Below, piece by piece: positions 46,401 to 58,157 of a stretch of 64,000 nucleotides of DNA. The translations under genes and the position numbers were made by a program. A model generated the notes under the pieces. It was not told the origin of the DNA and ran no database searches. It saw nothing but the letters and a program-made list of their open reading frames with translations. The stretch spans positions 54,844,425-54,908,424 of the forward strand of contig CM051457.1 of the NCBI GenBank assembly GCA_028274465.1, in the 5' to 3' direction. This DNA comes from Plantago ovata. Taxonomy: Eukaryota > Streptophyta > Magnoliopsida > Lamiales > Plantaginaceae. Within the stretch, counting starts at the first letter, position 1. Every line of letters begins with the position of its first letter.

Positions 46401-46838
46401 ATGCCATAACCATGCTTTTTCAGCAAGGCAATCGTGATCTGAGACAAGGCATTTTTCAACGATTGCTGAAGACCAATCTACGGTGTACAAGCCTCCTGAT
46501 CTTCTTGCAATCATAATAACCTTCTTAGTCTCGAAATCTATAAGTTTACATTCATCACTTTTGATTTTGATGAAGTATCCTTTGTCAGCAAACTGACTCA
46601 TGCTGAAAAGATTAAACTTAAGATTTTTGACATAAAGAACTCCCGTAATGGTAATGCATCCTAACTTCACGTCACCATAGCCTTTTGTAAAACCGGAGCC
46701 TCCACCAGCAAACCTTATTGTTGGACCTTTAGACCACCGTCTAAAGTTTATAAGGTTATTCTTGTTGCCCGTCATGTCCTTTCCACAACCACTGTCAAAG
46801 TGCCAGATTTCATCGTTTGTCTCCGTGGCTGAAGTCTG
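43461..46838 (-). pseudogene. B pol region (end of protease, integrase, RT, RNase H), broken
   Basis: On the - strand. It enters at a protease-like part (DSGCGKDMTG). A pre-integrase head (LWHKRTSHLNFKTLNKLSKK, CNACQQGKQ), the integrase core (LLHMDLFEY, RTDHGSEFVN) and the AFFRNxTPYE-like part (YNKTPYELF) follow. RT includes [31 protein letters not shown] and YVDDIIFGS. RNase H includes SSTESEYITAGCC, FCDNMSAIAI and LADIFTKPLP. The order is that of copia, and motif style fits Sireviruses. The D2 insertion lies at its upstream side. About three breaks are present. Confidence 0.94.
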
Positions 46839-48110
46839 TGATGAATGTGTATTTTACACTTTCATTCGAGTCTTTTTCACCTATTTTAGCTATCCTCTAT
46901 GTTAATTTAGCTATATTTTAGTACATTTTATTAGAATAGTGTCACGTTTCCCTTTAGATTTTATTTTACAGGTTTTGGTTGAAATTCGGGGATTTCCGGG
47001 CAATTATATTGAAGTTGACAAGGAATTGGTGTTCCAGAAGCCTATTTGGAGTATCTGAAGGTTTCCAGATAGGATTTGAAGTCTAGGGGCCGAATCTGGA
47101 GGTTAGAAGGCTACTAGAAGTCAGAAACCGAGTCCGAAAAGGTGAAGAAATCCAAAAACGCGTCGAAAACGCGGAAATTCCGCGAAAAAGCCGTGGGGCG
47201 AACCGCCGCAGCATGGGGCGAACCGCCCCGGAGTTTTTTCGGGCCTATATATAGTGCTCAGTTTTTTCTCCGAAAATCATATCTTTCCAAGCCTACTTTC
47301 TCACCTCTCTCTATAGTTTTAGGTAGGAACTTCCCGGGGCCTGTCCTGGGAGTTCCGTAGCTTAGGGGATACTTTTTCATAGCAGATTGGAGCGCGTAGG
47401 ATCGCAATCATCCGGAGATTGACAACCTTCGGTAACTTTGTATCTTATAGTTTTTATCTACTTATTTTATTCTTCTTTCAATATGTTTTCTTCTATGATT
47501 GCTATTGATTGCATGCCTATTATGAGTAGCTAAACTTATCGTTGGTGGTAGTATGTGAATTCTTAGCGAGGGAAGATAATCATGCTAATGGGTATATCGC
47601 GCATTATACTCCGTGTCATTGCTTTATTTCGTTGATCAGTTGCAACCAAAATTCTAGTATGTTGTATTGATTATTATGCACGCATGGACACTAGTCGACC
47701 ATCAGACCAATTATCTTCATAGTGTTGAATAATTACGGAACACATTAGGACAATCGTTGTTGACTAGTCAGACCAAATTATCTTCGTAGTGCTTAATACT
47801 TGCAACAGGACACAAGATTGATTCAAAGATCTCTATGCAAGACCGAGGAATTTATGCATGATTATCGACCCATTATGTTAAGAAGGACCATACTATCATC
47901 AATCTCCATTATCTGCTTGAAAACCCCTATTGCTTTCTATCTGTTGTTTTATATTCTTAATTAGATTTGATAAAGCTAGTATAGTCCTGAGAGAACGACA
48001 CTCGAGTCATTCTACTGCTACACTACAGTTTTCGTTGTAGTTGTGGATTGCCTTTGGCTAAATAACAAATTTATTTGCTGAATCGAGACCTGACAAATCC
48101 CCGTTCATCA
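46839..48110 (+). repeat. D2 5' LTR
   Basis: About 1.27 kb, TGATGAATGTG to CCGTTCATCA, with GC palindromes at 47196 and 47216 and TATA at 47246. Confidence 0.95.
47193..47232. repeat. GC-palindrome array, two units (D2 5' LTR)
   Basis: GGGCGAACCGCC at 47196 and GGGCGAACCGCCCC at 47216, exactly 20 bp apart, ending about 15 bp before the TATA box. Confidence 0.9.
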
Positions 48111-48131
48111 AATTGGCGCCGTTGCCGGGGA
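48111..48131 (+). promoter_or_regulatory. D2 primer-binding site (Asp tRNA)
   Basis: AATTGGCGCCGTTGCCGGGG directly follows the LTR, complementary to Asp tRNA, as in D1. Confidence 0.9.
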
Positions 48132-48335
48132 CTATACTCCTTTTTTCTGTTTAATTTGTTTATAATTACAGCTTTAGATTCCTAATTCTACTAGTTTTAG
48201 TTTTTCTTTTTAATCTCTCTCTCTGATACTGCTTTCCTAGTCTGCTTCTAATTTCCCTTTCCTAGCCTTAGTAGTATTCGATATCTAGATTTATTCTCGA
48301 TTTTTCGAAATTTCTAACGAGGCTAATTTTTAGTT

Positions 48336-49691
48336 TTGAGTTACTCTTACTACAGACATACAGGTATGATGTCCATGCGTGCTCGCATGACACCCCAATT
48401 CTCGCAGGTGAGGAGAGGATCTTCCATATACCTGGAAGACGAGTTAAGGAGGTATGAGGTGACGGAGTCCATGGTGAGGTACTTACCGAGGTACGAAGAT
48501 GGAGTAGTGATGGACCCATGGAGTTTCATTCGATCCTATGAGGAGGAAATAGAAAGAATTCCAGCAGAAGGGTTTACTAAGGACCAATTATGCAAGAAAC
48601 TATTTTCTTTTGCTCTTGGGTATGAGCCGAGGCGTTGGATTGCAAGGTTTGAACCAGGATCGCTGAAAACTTGGGGCCAAGTAGTAGAGGAGTTCTTGGC
48701 GCGGTTCATGCCTTATCATGAGACAATTGCCTTACGTGATAGGATCCAATATTTCGAGCAAGGAGAGTATGAGCAGTTTTGTGACGCCTACGAACGTTTT
48801 GAGATGTATAAACGTGAGTGCCCCCATCACCGTTTTGAAGATGGGGAGTTGATTTGGTGCTTCGTTGGTGGACTTCGTGAAGAGGAACGACTTAGAGTGG
48901 ATCAGTTGAGCGGCGGTCTGGGAGAATGTACGGTCGACGAAGCAGAAGAAGTCCTCCGTAAGTACGCCAGAGGTTCAACACAATTCGATGAGGTCATACC
49001 AATTCACATCACCGCAAAGGAAGTAGATCGAGGTGAAACAGGAAGCTCATCCGAGGAGTATTTTGAAACCGAAGAAATCAGTGAGGAAGATGCACATGCC
49101 GACCAAGTTGAAGATGACCTTCGTATAGCAAAAGTTGTTGAAGAAGTTGAAGTAACTGAGCATCTTACGGAAGAATTCAGCTTGTTGAATTGTGCTGAAG
49201 TAGAAGAGGTTCGAGAACTTGAAGAGGAGAAAGGATTGGAAGGCGACGCCCCCCTGGAGGTGGGGGGCGAGTCGCCCAGCATGGGGGGAGAACCGCCTCC
49301 CATGACCAGTGAGCTGGACGACCCCAACTCCCCTGTTTCTTTACTCCCAGACATTCGCATCAACCCAAAACCACTTTCTTCCGTTACTACTGAGGTTCTT
49401 AAGTACAAAGAGGTGAATCTACTTCTCCGAGGTGGAAAGCTTGACAAGCAAGATACGCAGGAGCCACCACTAAACAAGCACCTCGATGAAGTCAAAGTGA
49501 ATGTCCTCCTATTGATGAAGTCCTTATTGGATATGCCTGCAAAGCAAACCAGTCCATTCACCATGGTGAGATCTTTGAGGCTCCCTAGGTCTCTTTGCTA
49601 CATCGGACCAAGAGAATGGCGGCCACCGTGGGGAGGTACTCTTGAGTCCATTCTTGAATACTCAGCCGACCGAGGCCAAACCGTTCGGTAA
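48336..49691 (+). CDS. D2 gag, 451 residues
   Basis: A single open frame from MSYSYYRHTGMMSMR; ATGs at 48366 and 48369 are alternatives. Residues about 50-210 form an Athila/Tat-type gag core: DPWSFIRSYEEEIERI, FSFALGYEPRRWIARF, FCDAYERFEMYKRECPHH, WCFVGGLREEERLRVDQL. A long acidic stretch follows (EEYFETEEISEEDAH). Then comes the 21-bp-derived heptad pair GGESPSM/GGEPPPM, and a C-terminal part with VLKYKEVNLLLRGGKLDKQ and EWRPPWGG. No zinc knuckle or protease is visible. Family role: particle coat. An open gag without pol suggests selection for packaging by a partner element. Confidence 0.9.
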   Translation: MSYSYYRHTGMMSMRARMTPQFSQVRRGSSIYLEDELRRYEVTESMVRYLPRYEDGVVMDPWSFIRSYEEEIERIPAEGFTKDQLCKKLFSFALGYEPRRWIARFEPGSLKTWGQVVEEFLARFMPYHETIALRDRIQYFEQGEYEQFCDAYERFEMYKRECPHHRFEDGELIWCFVGGLREEERLRVDQLSGGLGECTVDEAEEVLRKYARGSTQFDEVIPIHITAKEVDRGETGSSSEEYFETEEISEEDAHADQVEDDLRIAKVVEEVEVTEHLTEEFSLLNCAEVEEVRELEEEKGLEGDAPLEVGGESPSMGGEPPPMTSELDDPNSPVSLLPDIRINPKPLSSVTTEVLKYKEVNLLLRGGKLDKQDTQEPPLNKHLDEVKVNVLLLMKSLLDMPAKQTSPFTMVRSLRLPRSLCYIGPREWRPPWGGTLESILEYSADRGQTVR

Positions 49692-51150
49692 CATCTAATA
49701 TCACTTTTTATTTACTCATTCTCTTTTGCTAGGGACTAGCTTAAGTTTCATGAGGGGGATGGGATGTGAACCATGATGTTAAGTATTGTTTGGCTTTGTG
49801 ATGTTGAGTAGGATAGTCTTGTTTTTTTTTTAATTGCATTTGCACGTTTACTGCTTTCCTAGGATAGTCTTGCATGTTTTATATGGAGTTTTATTGCCGA
49901 ATTTTTTTGAACTTTTTTATTGGGTAGATCAACCAACTATGCCATTAATCGTATGCTTCATATCTATGAATTTGTTTGAGGTTTTTCTCGTTTGGCTTGT
50001 CACATTTATGTATTGCACTTAGTTAAGCTTGGTAGTCTCGACATCACTTAGTGGTGTTTTCTCTACTGCGGTTCACGAAGGCCTTTATAATAGGATGATG
50101 CATGTTCGGGTCTTATGGTTGCTTTCCCGAGTAGTTATATACCTAAGAGGCAACAAGTCTTCACCATGCTTTGAGATTGCTAAATGCCTAGGAAGGAGGT
50201 AGTGTGAGTTTGTGTGATCCTTTGTTTATAACCTATTCTTCCGAATAGGTTTGGGGAGGGGGTTGCACCATCGTAGACTTGTTTCTGTTTTTCATTTTCG
50301 TATCGTGAGTTTATTTTTCACTTTTCGTAAATTTTGTACTCCAACCTATTCTTTCGAATAGGTTTGGGGAAGTCGTGTGAGTCATTTTGTTTCTCTTTCT
50401 GTTATGCTACTGCGGCTAGAAAAATCGTAAAAAAAAGAAAGAAAAAATTCCAGAAAAAAAAGAGAAAAAGAAGAAAAAAGAATCTGGAAAGAAAAAAAAA
50501 GAAAAAAAAAATGAAAAGACCCCAAAAAAGCAAAGAAGGGTCCAAAAAGAAAGCCAAATAGCAGTTTAGCAAAGTTTGAGTCTTTTCCATTTTCCGTATT
50601 GTTCGTAATCGTGTTTTTATCTTTTTTGTCTTGAGTGTCATCTGTTCTAGACCACCCTCGTCCTGCCATTCAGGAAGTGGTGAATAGCTTAAGACTTTAC
50701 TTGAGAGATGGGTAGAATAGGGGAGAGTTATCTTTTATAGGGAACCCTCCTTCGTTTGATGAGAGCCAGTACTGGTTCGACCACTTTTGAGGGAAAGTCT
50801 TAACATGGTGGAACAGCAGTAAGTCCTCAGTTTCATAGACACGGGGCAACCATTCGTATCTTAGCATGCATCATTACGTCGTCACTGACTAGGTCCAGGT
50901 AGAGAATGTTACGAGAGACTATCTTGTCTTGACATAAGTGCTTATGTGGATGTGTATAAGTCAATCGAGGTATTCTTCAACCTATATTCATGCTTTGATT
51001 TATATGATTTTTGTTCATATGTTTTTTGGTAGATTCAGTAGATTAGTTCATTTTATTTGGCATGAAACTCCATTTTGAGTCTTGCATGTTTTTTGTATTA
51101 GAGTCTAGCTTAGTTGCTTGAGGACAAGCAAAGGTTCGGTTTGGGGAGTT
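49692..51150 (+). other. D2 3' noncoding region with paired hairpins
   Basis: Same layout as 36021-37477 in D1: hairpins at 50230-50251 and 50343-50364, an A/G-rich tract (about 50428-50560), and the terminal GAGGACAAGCAAAGGTTCGG with TTGGGGAGT before the LTR. No protein-coding signal. Confidence 0.8.
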
Positions 51151-52401
51151 TGATGAATGTGTATTTTACACTTTCATTCGAGTCTTTTTCACCTATTTTA
51201 GCTATCCTTTATGTTAATTTAGCTATATTTTAGTACATTTATTAGAATAGTGTCACGTTTCCCTTCAGATTTTATTTTACAGGTTTTGGTTGAAATTCGG
51301 GGATTTCCGGGCAATTATATTGAAGTTGACAAGGAATTGGTGTTCCAGAAGCCTATTTGGAGTATATGAAGGTTTCCGGATAGGATTTGAAGTCTAGGGG
51401 CCGAATCTGGAGGTTAGAAGGCTACTAGAAGTCAGAAACCGAGTCCGAAAAGGTGAAGAAATCCAAAAACGCGTCGAAAACGCGGAAATTCTACGAAAAA
51501 GCCGTGGGGCGAACCGCCCCGGAGTTTTATCGGGCCTATATATAGTGCTCAGTTTTCTCTCCGAAAATCATATATTTCCAAGCCTACTTTCTCACCTCTC
51601 TCTATAGTTTTAGGTAGGAACTTCCCGGGGCCTGTCCTGGGAGTTCCGTAGCTTAGGGGATACTTTTTCATAGCCGATTGGAGCGTGTAGGATCGCAATC
51701 ATCCGGAGATTGACAACCTTCGGTAACTTTGTATCTTACAGTTTTTATCTACTTATTTTATTCTTCTTTCAATATGTTTTCTTCTATGATTGCTATTGAT
51801 TGCATGCCTATTATGAGTAGCTAAACTTATCGTTGGTGGTAGTATGTGAATTCTTAGCGAGGGAAGATAATCATGCTAATGGCTATATCGCGCATTATAC
51901 TCCGTGTCATTGCTTTATTTCGTTGATCAGTTGCAACCAAAATTCTAGTATGTTGTATTGATTATTATGCACGCATGGACACTAGTCGACCATCAGACCA
52001 ATTATCTTCATAGTGTTGAATAATTACGGAACACATTAGGACAATCATTGTTGACTAGTCAGACCAAATTATCTTCGTAGTGCTTAATACTTGCAACAGG
52101 ACACAAGATTGATTCAAAGATCTCTATGCAAGACCGAGGAATTTATGCATGATTATCGACCCATTATGTTAAGAAGGACCATACTATCACCAATCTCCAT
52201 TATCTGCTTGAAAACCCCTATTGCTTTCTATCTGCTGTTTTATATTCTTAATTTGATTTGATAAAGCTAGTATAGTCCTGAGAGAACGACACTCGAGTCA
52301 TTCTACTGCTACACTACGGTTTTCGTTGTAGTTGTGGATTGCCTTTGGCTAAATAACAAATTTATTTGCTGAATCGAGACCTGACAAATCTCCGTTCATC
52401 A
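51151..52401 (+). repeat. D2 3' LTR
   Basis: About 1.25 kb, pairs with 46839-48110. It has a single GC palindrome at about 51506. GTCTG follows at 52402-52406. Confidence 0.95.
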
Positions 52402-54842
52402 GTCTGCACAATCAAGAGCAAACAAGTTAATTATCCAATATTGGATGTCCATTAACATGTTCAAGAATATTAACATGTTCAAGAATTCGTCCAGTGGAAA
52501 CCCAAGTCTTAAGTTTTTCAACATTGACTTGTTTTCTACTTGCTGAGGAACTAGAAGGTTTTGAGCCAAAACACTTTTGATTCGTGCTGATCAAGTCCAC
52601 TTTCTGATGTGGTGTCTTGCTCGGTTGACCTTTTTGCTGAACATATTTTTTAGTAAGTTCTTTTCTAGCAAGGTTCCTTCTAGCCCTAGCATTTTGAGTC
52701 TTTTCAGAACTGTTAGGCTTGATTTTGTTCATCTCTTTGAAGTATCTTTGCTGACTTTTCATATACTCGTGAAAAAGTTGACTTTGCTTGGTTTTGAAAC
52801 CTATTCCACTTTTCGGAGAATGCTGAGCTTTTGTGTCAGCAACCTTACTTGATTCAGGTTTGTCAGCAAACGTCTTCTGATTACTTTTAGTAATCTTGCC
52901 TTTTGACTTAACAAATTGCTTTTTAGCAACTTGTTTGGCGGAATGCTTCAACATTCTTTTTCTTTACAGTTTGCTTTTCAGCAACCTGTTTTCCTTTTAA
53001 AGTCTTGTTACTTTGAGTAGCAACAACGGGCTTTACGGTCATAGGTACTTGGTTGCATTTTTCAGCAACCTTAGATTGACCAAACTGATAGAGTTTTGGT
53101 TGACCACTATCAGTAGCACGTACAATGGAAATCGATGATTTGTCTTTACTCAAGATTATTACGTCATCACCTTCATACGTTGCACCTAAACCTTCTTTCT
53201 GAGATGGATCTCTCAAATAAGAGTTTAGTCCAGTCAGCGTATTACTTGCATCAGCATAAGATTTGAAATTGATTTTCATCTTTTCATCTCTTGGATTTCA
53301 GAAAGTAACTTTAGAATTGAGGACTGATACTCTTCGAATTCTATTGCCATTTGAGAATTCTTCTCTATAGCTTCATCAATCAACTTCTTTAGACGCCGTA
53401 TTTCAGCATCCTTTCAGCAAGACATACTTTTCAGTAGTCTGCTTGGTCAGAGTTTTAGCATTCTGTAGTTTCTCTTGCTGTTTGCTCAGAGTTTTCTCAA
53501 ATCTTTAGATTTCTCCTTGAATCTTGTCAAGGTCAATCTCGTCTCGCTTTATGAGTCAGAGTCAGAGGTAGGATTGTTTACTTGACCGGCCATGAGGCAG
53601 AACTCGTAGTTTGACACATCTGGATAAGCTTCCATTGCTATTCCACAAACTTCCTTGCCAATCTCTACGTCAAGAGTGGCTTCTTCATCGTCAGTGTCTG
53701 AGCTTTCATCCTCACTGTCTTCGGAGCTAGTATCAATGCACAATGCATCGATTTTTGCTTGAAGCTTCTTCTTTTCTTCAGCAATAAAAGCTCTTTTGAA
53801 CTTCTTCTTCTTTTCAGCAGATTTACCTTTCAGCAAAGGACAATTTGCTTTGAAGTGTCCAGGATTTTTGCAGTAAAAGCAGAGATCATTTCCAACTGCT
53901 GGTTCTTCTGATGAGGTTTCTTGATGAGCTTGCTTGTTCAACGAGCCAATCTCATTCTTGTACTTATGGTAGTTGTTACCAAGATGCTTTTTTAGCTTCT
54001 CTTTTGCTTTTCGCCTTTCGAGTTCCTTACTAATGAATTTCTTCATGTTTTTGACAACCAAAGCATTTTCATCAACAGGCTCTTTATCATTCTCTTTCAG
54101 AAGATGACGGCTTTGCAGCAAGAGCAATGTTTTGCGATTTTTCAGCAAACACATTTTCTCTTTGCTTTGTGTCGTAGTTGACAGTAGCAAGATGAGAGAA
54201 CAACTCTGTTGGTGTAATGTCTGGCATTCCTTGATTGTAGTAGAAGTTCTGAGTGTCGATCCATTCTTGGTTCAGACTTCTGATGATGGTTTTCACCTTC
54301 TCAGAATCTGAGTAAAGATTTCCAACACCCAAGGCTGCCATCTCACTAACTAGAGTTGTGAATCTGAAGTCCAAGTCTTCCAGTGACTCATTTATACCTT
54401 GTTTAAAGTTCTGGAACTTTAACTTCAGCACTTCGAGTTTGTTTTTCTTGGTTTTGTCAGATCCAGCACAAAGATCTTGAACCATTTTCCAAGCTTCCTT
54501 AGCAGTTTTAGCACCCCACAGTTTGCACTGTATAGTATCCGGAGTTGATCGAATGATGGTGTTTCTTGCTTGGCCATCAAGACGGAATCTCTTGGCTTCG
54601 TCGGAAGTCCATTCCTCTCTTGGTTTTGGAACGACAGTATCAACTGGTTCGCCTAAGATAGTTTCCTTTCCAGCTTCTGTGGTTTTGTGAGGAAAACTTC
54701 TATCAACCTTAGTGATTTTGATAGGTCCATCATTAATGACAGTAACCATCTCATCACTAATGGCCTCAAGATGTAGCATCATGTTGTTTCGCCATTTTTC
54801 GTAGTTTTCCAGCTTCAGCAAGGGAGCGTCTCCTAAAGACAT
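52402..54842 (-). pseudogene. B gag and gag-pol junction region, broken
   Basis: On the - strand from MSLGDAPLLKLENYEKW at 54842. The capsid region has the Sirevirus/copia style (YEKWRNNMMLHLEAI, AWKMVQDLCAGSDKTKKNKL, NFKQGINESLEDLDFRF), matching the UBN2-type gag family. A CCHC knuckle, CFYCKNPGHFKANC, follows, then acidic and lysine-rich linkers toward protease. About four breaks are present. The left end is where D2 inserted. Confidence 0.9.
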
Positions 54843-54941
54843 CCTGTCAGCAAAAGACTACCAAACTGATAAAGTGAGAGTGATTTACGGAAAGCACCTA
54901 AGGGGATCTAGGTTCAGTGCTGAAGGTTAAAGAACCTCCAG

Positions 54942-54954
54942 CTCTGATACCACT
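54942..54954 (-). promoter_or_regulatory. B primer-binding site (initiator Met tRNA)
   Basis: Read on the - strand, AGTGGTATCAGAGC starts at the LTR end; TGGTATCAGAGC is complementary to initiator-Met tRNA. Confidence 0.9.
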
Positions 54955-56529
54955 TGTTGGTACCTTTAAACAACAAGAAAAGACTAGGGGGGGGGGGGTG
55001 AACAGTCTTTTCAAACTTTCGTCGTTTAAAAACTTTCTCAGCAAGTACTTATTACTTTTCAGTAATGAGTTTGCTGATACTTAACTTTCTCAGCAAGCGC
55101 AAGTTACTTTTCAGTAACTAGTTTTGCTGATACTTAAAATCAGAGAGCGGAAGTCTTTGATATAATAACTGCTTTGTCAGTAAGTGATAGTTTCAGCAAG
55201 TGAAGTGAGTGACTGTGTACAGATAGATATGCTTTGCTGAAAACTAAATACAATAAGTAAATCACACAAACACTTTTATAGTGGTATCTGAGAGTGGCGT
55301 AATCTCTCAACTAATCCACTTTGTCCTTTCTAGGACATAATCCACTAAGAGAAGTTTGAGGTTCCTTACAACACCTATCTAGAGCCATCCAAACAGAAAC
55401 CAAAGCACACTTGCTTCGTTTCCAACCTAACTAGAGAACGAAATCTTGTTTTCCACCAAACTTGGGACTTTTAATCAGCAACACTATGCTCGATTAAGTT
55501 CCCCCAGAATATCACGCCTGAAAGGGTGTATTTTCAGTTAGAGAGGTTTGGGATGAGATAACTTATTTATAACTTATTCAGTTACAACAAGAAATCTAAG
55601 AAACAAAACTTTGAATACTTTGCAGTAAACAAGTTTGATTGTTTTTGGTGTCAAGACTTGTTCTTGTTCGAAAGAAAGAAAGAACACTTAACTAATTTCT
55701 TATCCGTGTAAGTTCTACTTCTTCACAAGTAGCTTTTTCAAGCTTTAATGCTTGGAACGGATCAATGGCAGTAAAGAGTATTTGAAGAGTATGTGAGTTT
55801 AAGCACAAGTGAGAGTTTGATCACGTTGTTGACACACTTCAACTCTTTGCCGGATGACCTCTATTTATAGTGAAAATAAGGAGCCGTTTGAATTTCAAAT
55901 TCTAAGGCTTTTGTTCCTTAAGATGTCACTATCTTGCTTTTGTACTTTCAGCAGCGTCCTTTGTTGTCTTCTAGTCTTCATGTCCTTCGCGTGCATGCTT
56001 TGCATTTAATGCTCTTTTGAATGAAATTCAAACATTAACATTGGAGTGCAAATACAAGTACTTTCAGCAAGAGGTCACAAATGTTTATCAGCAAGTGGTC
56101 AGTCTGTTTCAGCAAGCACAACCTACTCTGTCATTTAGAGTTTCACTTATGCAATGTTGTTGCTGAAGTTTCCACTTTCTGAGCAACATGTGCCTTTGTA
56201 GATACCAGTCTTAAGAAATCTTCTAGTCTTCAGATCTTCGAATTCTTCAAGTTTCTGAACGGTTCTAAATGCTTCAATAGTTTGTTTTGTGTAAACAAAG
56301 TACATCATCAGCAAATGCTTCAATAGGTAGTAATTCTTTTCAGAAAACAAGATACATCATAAGCGGTAAAACTAACCTATCTAGCACCTACTCTAAGTCT
56401 TCAGCAAACGTTCCTCTTTTACAATGTCCTTAAAATTCTAAATTCCCATGGACCTTAAGAGTACTAGTTACTGGACTTTCCTTAATTTAGCATGGTTAAT
56501 TGCTCATCAAAATTACAAGTTTCCTAACA
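54955..56529 (-). repeat. B 5' LTR
   Basis: About 1.58 kb, pairs with 20768-22337. A 12-base G run lies at 54987-54998. AAGAG follows at 56530-56534. Confidence 0.95.
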
Positions 56530-56752
56530 AAGAGGATGATAAATCCGCGCAGTGTATTATGCTGGCGGCAATGAGCAATGAGCTGCAGAGACAACATGAA
56601 AGCATGTTGCCGTATGAGATGCTGAAGCATCTTGAGTCGCTCTTTAAGACGACAACCAAAAGTGTTGAATTTGATTTGATCAACGAGATACACAGATGCA
56701 AGCTCAATGAAGGAGGGAACATGTCTGAACATGTTCTCAAGATGATTGGTCT
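56530..56752 (+). pseudogene. A2 gag, continuation right of B
   Basis: After the AAGAG duplication, the copia gag of family A resumes (AQCIMLAAMSNELQRQHESM), as in A1 near 2930-3130. It ends at GGTCT (56748-56752), where the D3 LTR begins. Confidence 0.93.
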
Positions 56753-58015
56753 TGATGAATGTGTATTTTACACTTTCATTCGAGTATTTTTCACCTATTT
56801 TAGCTATCCTCTATGTTAATTTAGCTATATTTTAGTGCATTTTATTAGAATAGTGTCACGTTTCCCTTTAGTTTTTTATTTTACAGGTTTTGGTTGAAAA
56901 ACGAGGTTTTCCGGGCAATTATATTGAAGTTGACAAGGAATTGGTGTTCCAGAAGCCTAATCGGAGTATCTGAAAGATTCCGGATAGGATTTGAAGTCTA
57001 GGGGTCGAATCTGGAGGCTAGAAGGTCACTAGAAGTCAGAAACCGAGTCTGAAAAGGGGAAGAAATCCAAAAACGCGTCGGAAACGCGTTTTAGGCCGAA
57101 AAATACTCCCGGTGAATCGCCCGGGACGTGGGGCGAATCGGCCCACACCAGGCGAATCACCCGGTGTGTGGGGCCCTTCGCCCCACACAATTCGAAGTCC
57201 ATATATAGTTGCTCAGTTTTTCTCCGTTTTTCATACTTTTCCAGACCTTTTCTCTCACCTTTCTCTGTAGTTTTAGGTAGGAATTCCCCAGAGCCTGTTC
57301 TGGGGGTTCTTAGCTTTGGAGATACTTTTTCTTAGCAGTTTGGAGCTTGTAAGATCGCGATTCTTCGGAGATTGACAACCTTCGGTAACATTGTATCTTA
57401 CAGTTTTTCTACTTATTTTTATATATCTTTCATATGTTTTCATTCATTCGTGGTATGATTTTTGTTGATTGCATGACAACAATGAGTAGCTAAACTTCTC
57501 GTTGGTGATAGTATGTGATTTCTTAGCGAAGGGTTGATAATTATGCTAATGGCTATATCGCGCATTATACTCTGAGTTATTGCTTTATTTCTTTGATCTA
57601 TCTAAATCTCTATCTTCGTATTGTTGAATAATTATTGAACACAATTGGACAATTCATTGATCTTTTGATCTATCTAAATCTATATCTTCGTAGTGTTGAA
57701 TAATTTCAACAGGACAATTCATTGATCAAAGATCTCCATGCAAGACCGAGGAATTTATGCATGATTATTAACCCGTTATGCTTTGAATGACCATACTATC
57801 ACCAGTTTCCATTATCTGTTAAGAAAAACCTTTGCTAAGTCGTCTGCTTTTTATATTCTCAAGTTAAATTAGATAAAGCTAGTTATAGTCCTTAGAGATC
57901 GACACTCGAGGTTATTCTGCTGCTACACTACGGTTTTCGTTGTAGTTGTGAATTGCCTTTGGCTAAATAACAAATTTATTTGATTAATTGGGACCGGCAA
58001 TCCTACGCATCATCA
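56753..58015 (+). repeat. D3 5' LTR
   Basis: About 1.26 kb, TGATGAATGTG to GCATCATCA; GC palindromes at 57111-57184 and TATA at 57201. Sequence AATTGGCGCCGTTGCCGGGG (Asp-tRNA primer site) follows from 58016. Confidence 0.93.
57109..57186. repeat. GC-palindrome array, four units (D3 LTR)
   Basis: Units GGTGAATCGCCC, GGGCGAATCGGCC, GGCGAATCACC and GGGCCCTTCGCCCC start at 57111, 57131, 57151 and 57171: exactly 20 bp apart. The TATA box follows at 57201. Confidence 0.9.
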
Positions 58016-58157
58016 AATTGGCGCCGTTGCCGGGGGCTATACTCCTTTTTCTATTTAGCTTATTTATATTTTCAGCATTCAATTCCTAGTTTTAGTTGTT
58101 TTTATTTTTCTCTTTGATACTCCTTTCCTAGCTTGTCGCAGATATTCAGGTCTTGTG

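Larger units (their letters stand above)
46839..52401 (+). mobile_element. Element D2: gag-only Athila/Tat-like LTR element, gag looks whole
   Basis: LTRs 46839-48110 and 51151-52401 with perfect GTCTG duplications in B. Asp-tRNA primer site, one gag ORF of 451 residues, about 1.46 kb of 3' noncoding sequence, and a purine tract. No protease, RT or integrase. The 3' LTR is about 21 bp shorter than the 5' LTR, because it has one GC palindrome where the 5' LTR has two. Otherwise the LTRs differ by about one to two per cent by eye. It inserted in B, opposite to B's direction, near the gag-pol junction. Non-autonomous. Confidence 0.94.
20768..56529 (-). mobile_element. Element B: Sirevirus-like Ty1/copia with a large third ORF, holding C and D2
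   Basis: The two LTRs (20768-22337 and 54955-56529) share the ends TGTTGGT and CCTAACA and are flanked by perfect AAGAG duplications in the A2 gag. On the - strand the order is LTR, Met-tRNA primer site, gag, protease, integrase, RT, RNase H, spacer, a third ORF region of about 5.2 kb, purine tract, LTR. A long ORF after pol is the hallmark of the Sirevirus lineage. Two insertions interrupt it: gypsy C (28029-42799) and gag-only D2 (46839-52401). Without them B is about 15.4 kb. The LTRs differ by a few per cent by eye. The coding regions carry roughly eight to ten breaks in total. Confidence 0.93.
16895..56752 (+). mobile_element. Element A2: second copia of family A, split by B and cut by D3
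   Basis: The 5' LTR (16895-18989), primer site, leader and gag start parallel A1 closely. The gag is interrupted at 20767 by element B and resumes at 56530. The family A gag stops at 56752, where the D3 LTR begins. pol and the 3' LTR are not in the window. The preceding bases GTATC would be the left target duplication. It inserted in B' and is older than B. The 5' LTR is a few per cent different from A1. Confidence 0.93.

Noticed and set aside
57109-57186. CRISPR-like array, because of regular 20 bp spacing
   Set aside because: Units are short palindromes with spacers of only a few bases, in a plant LTR; there are no repeat-spacer units of CRISPR size and no cas genes.
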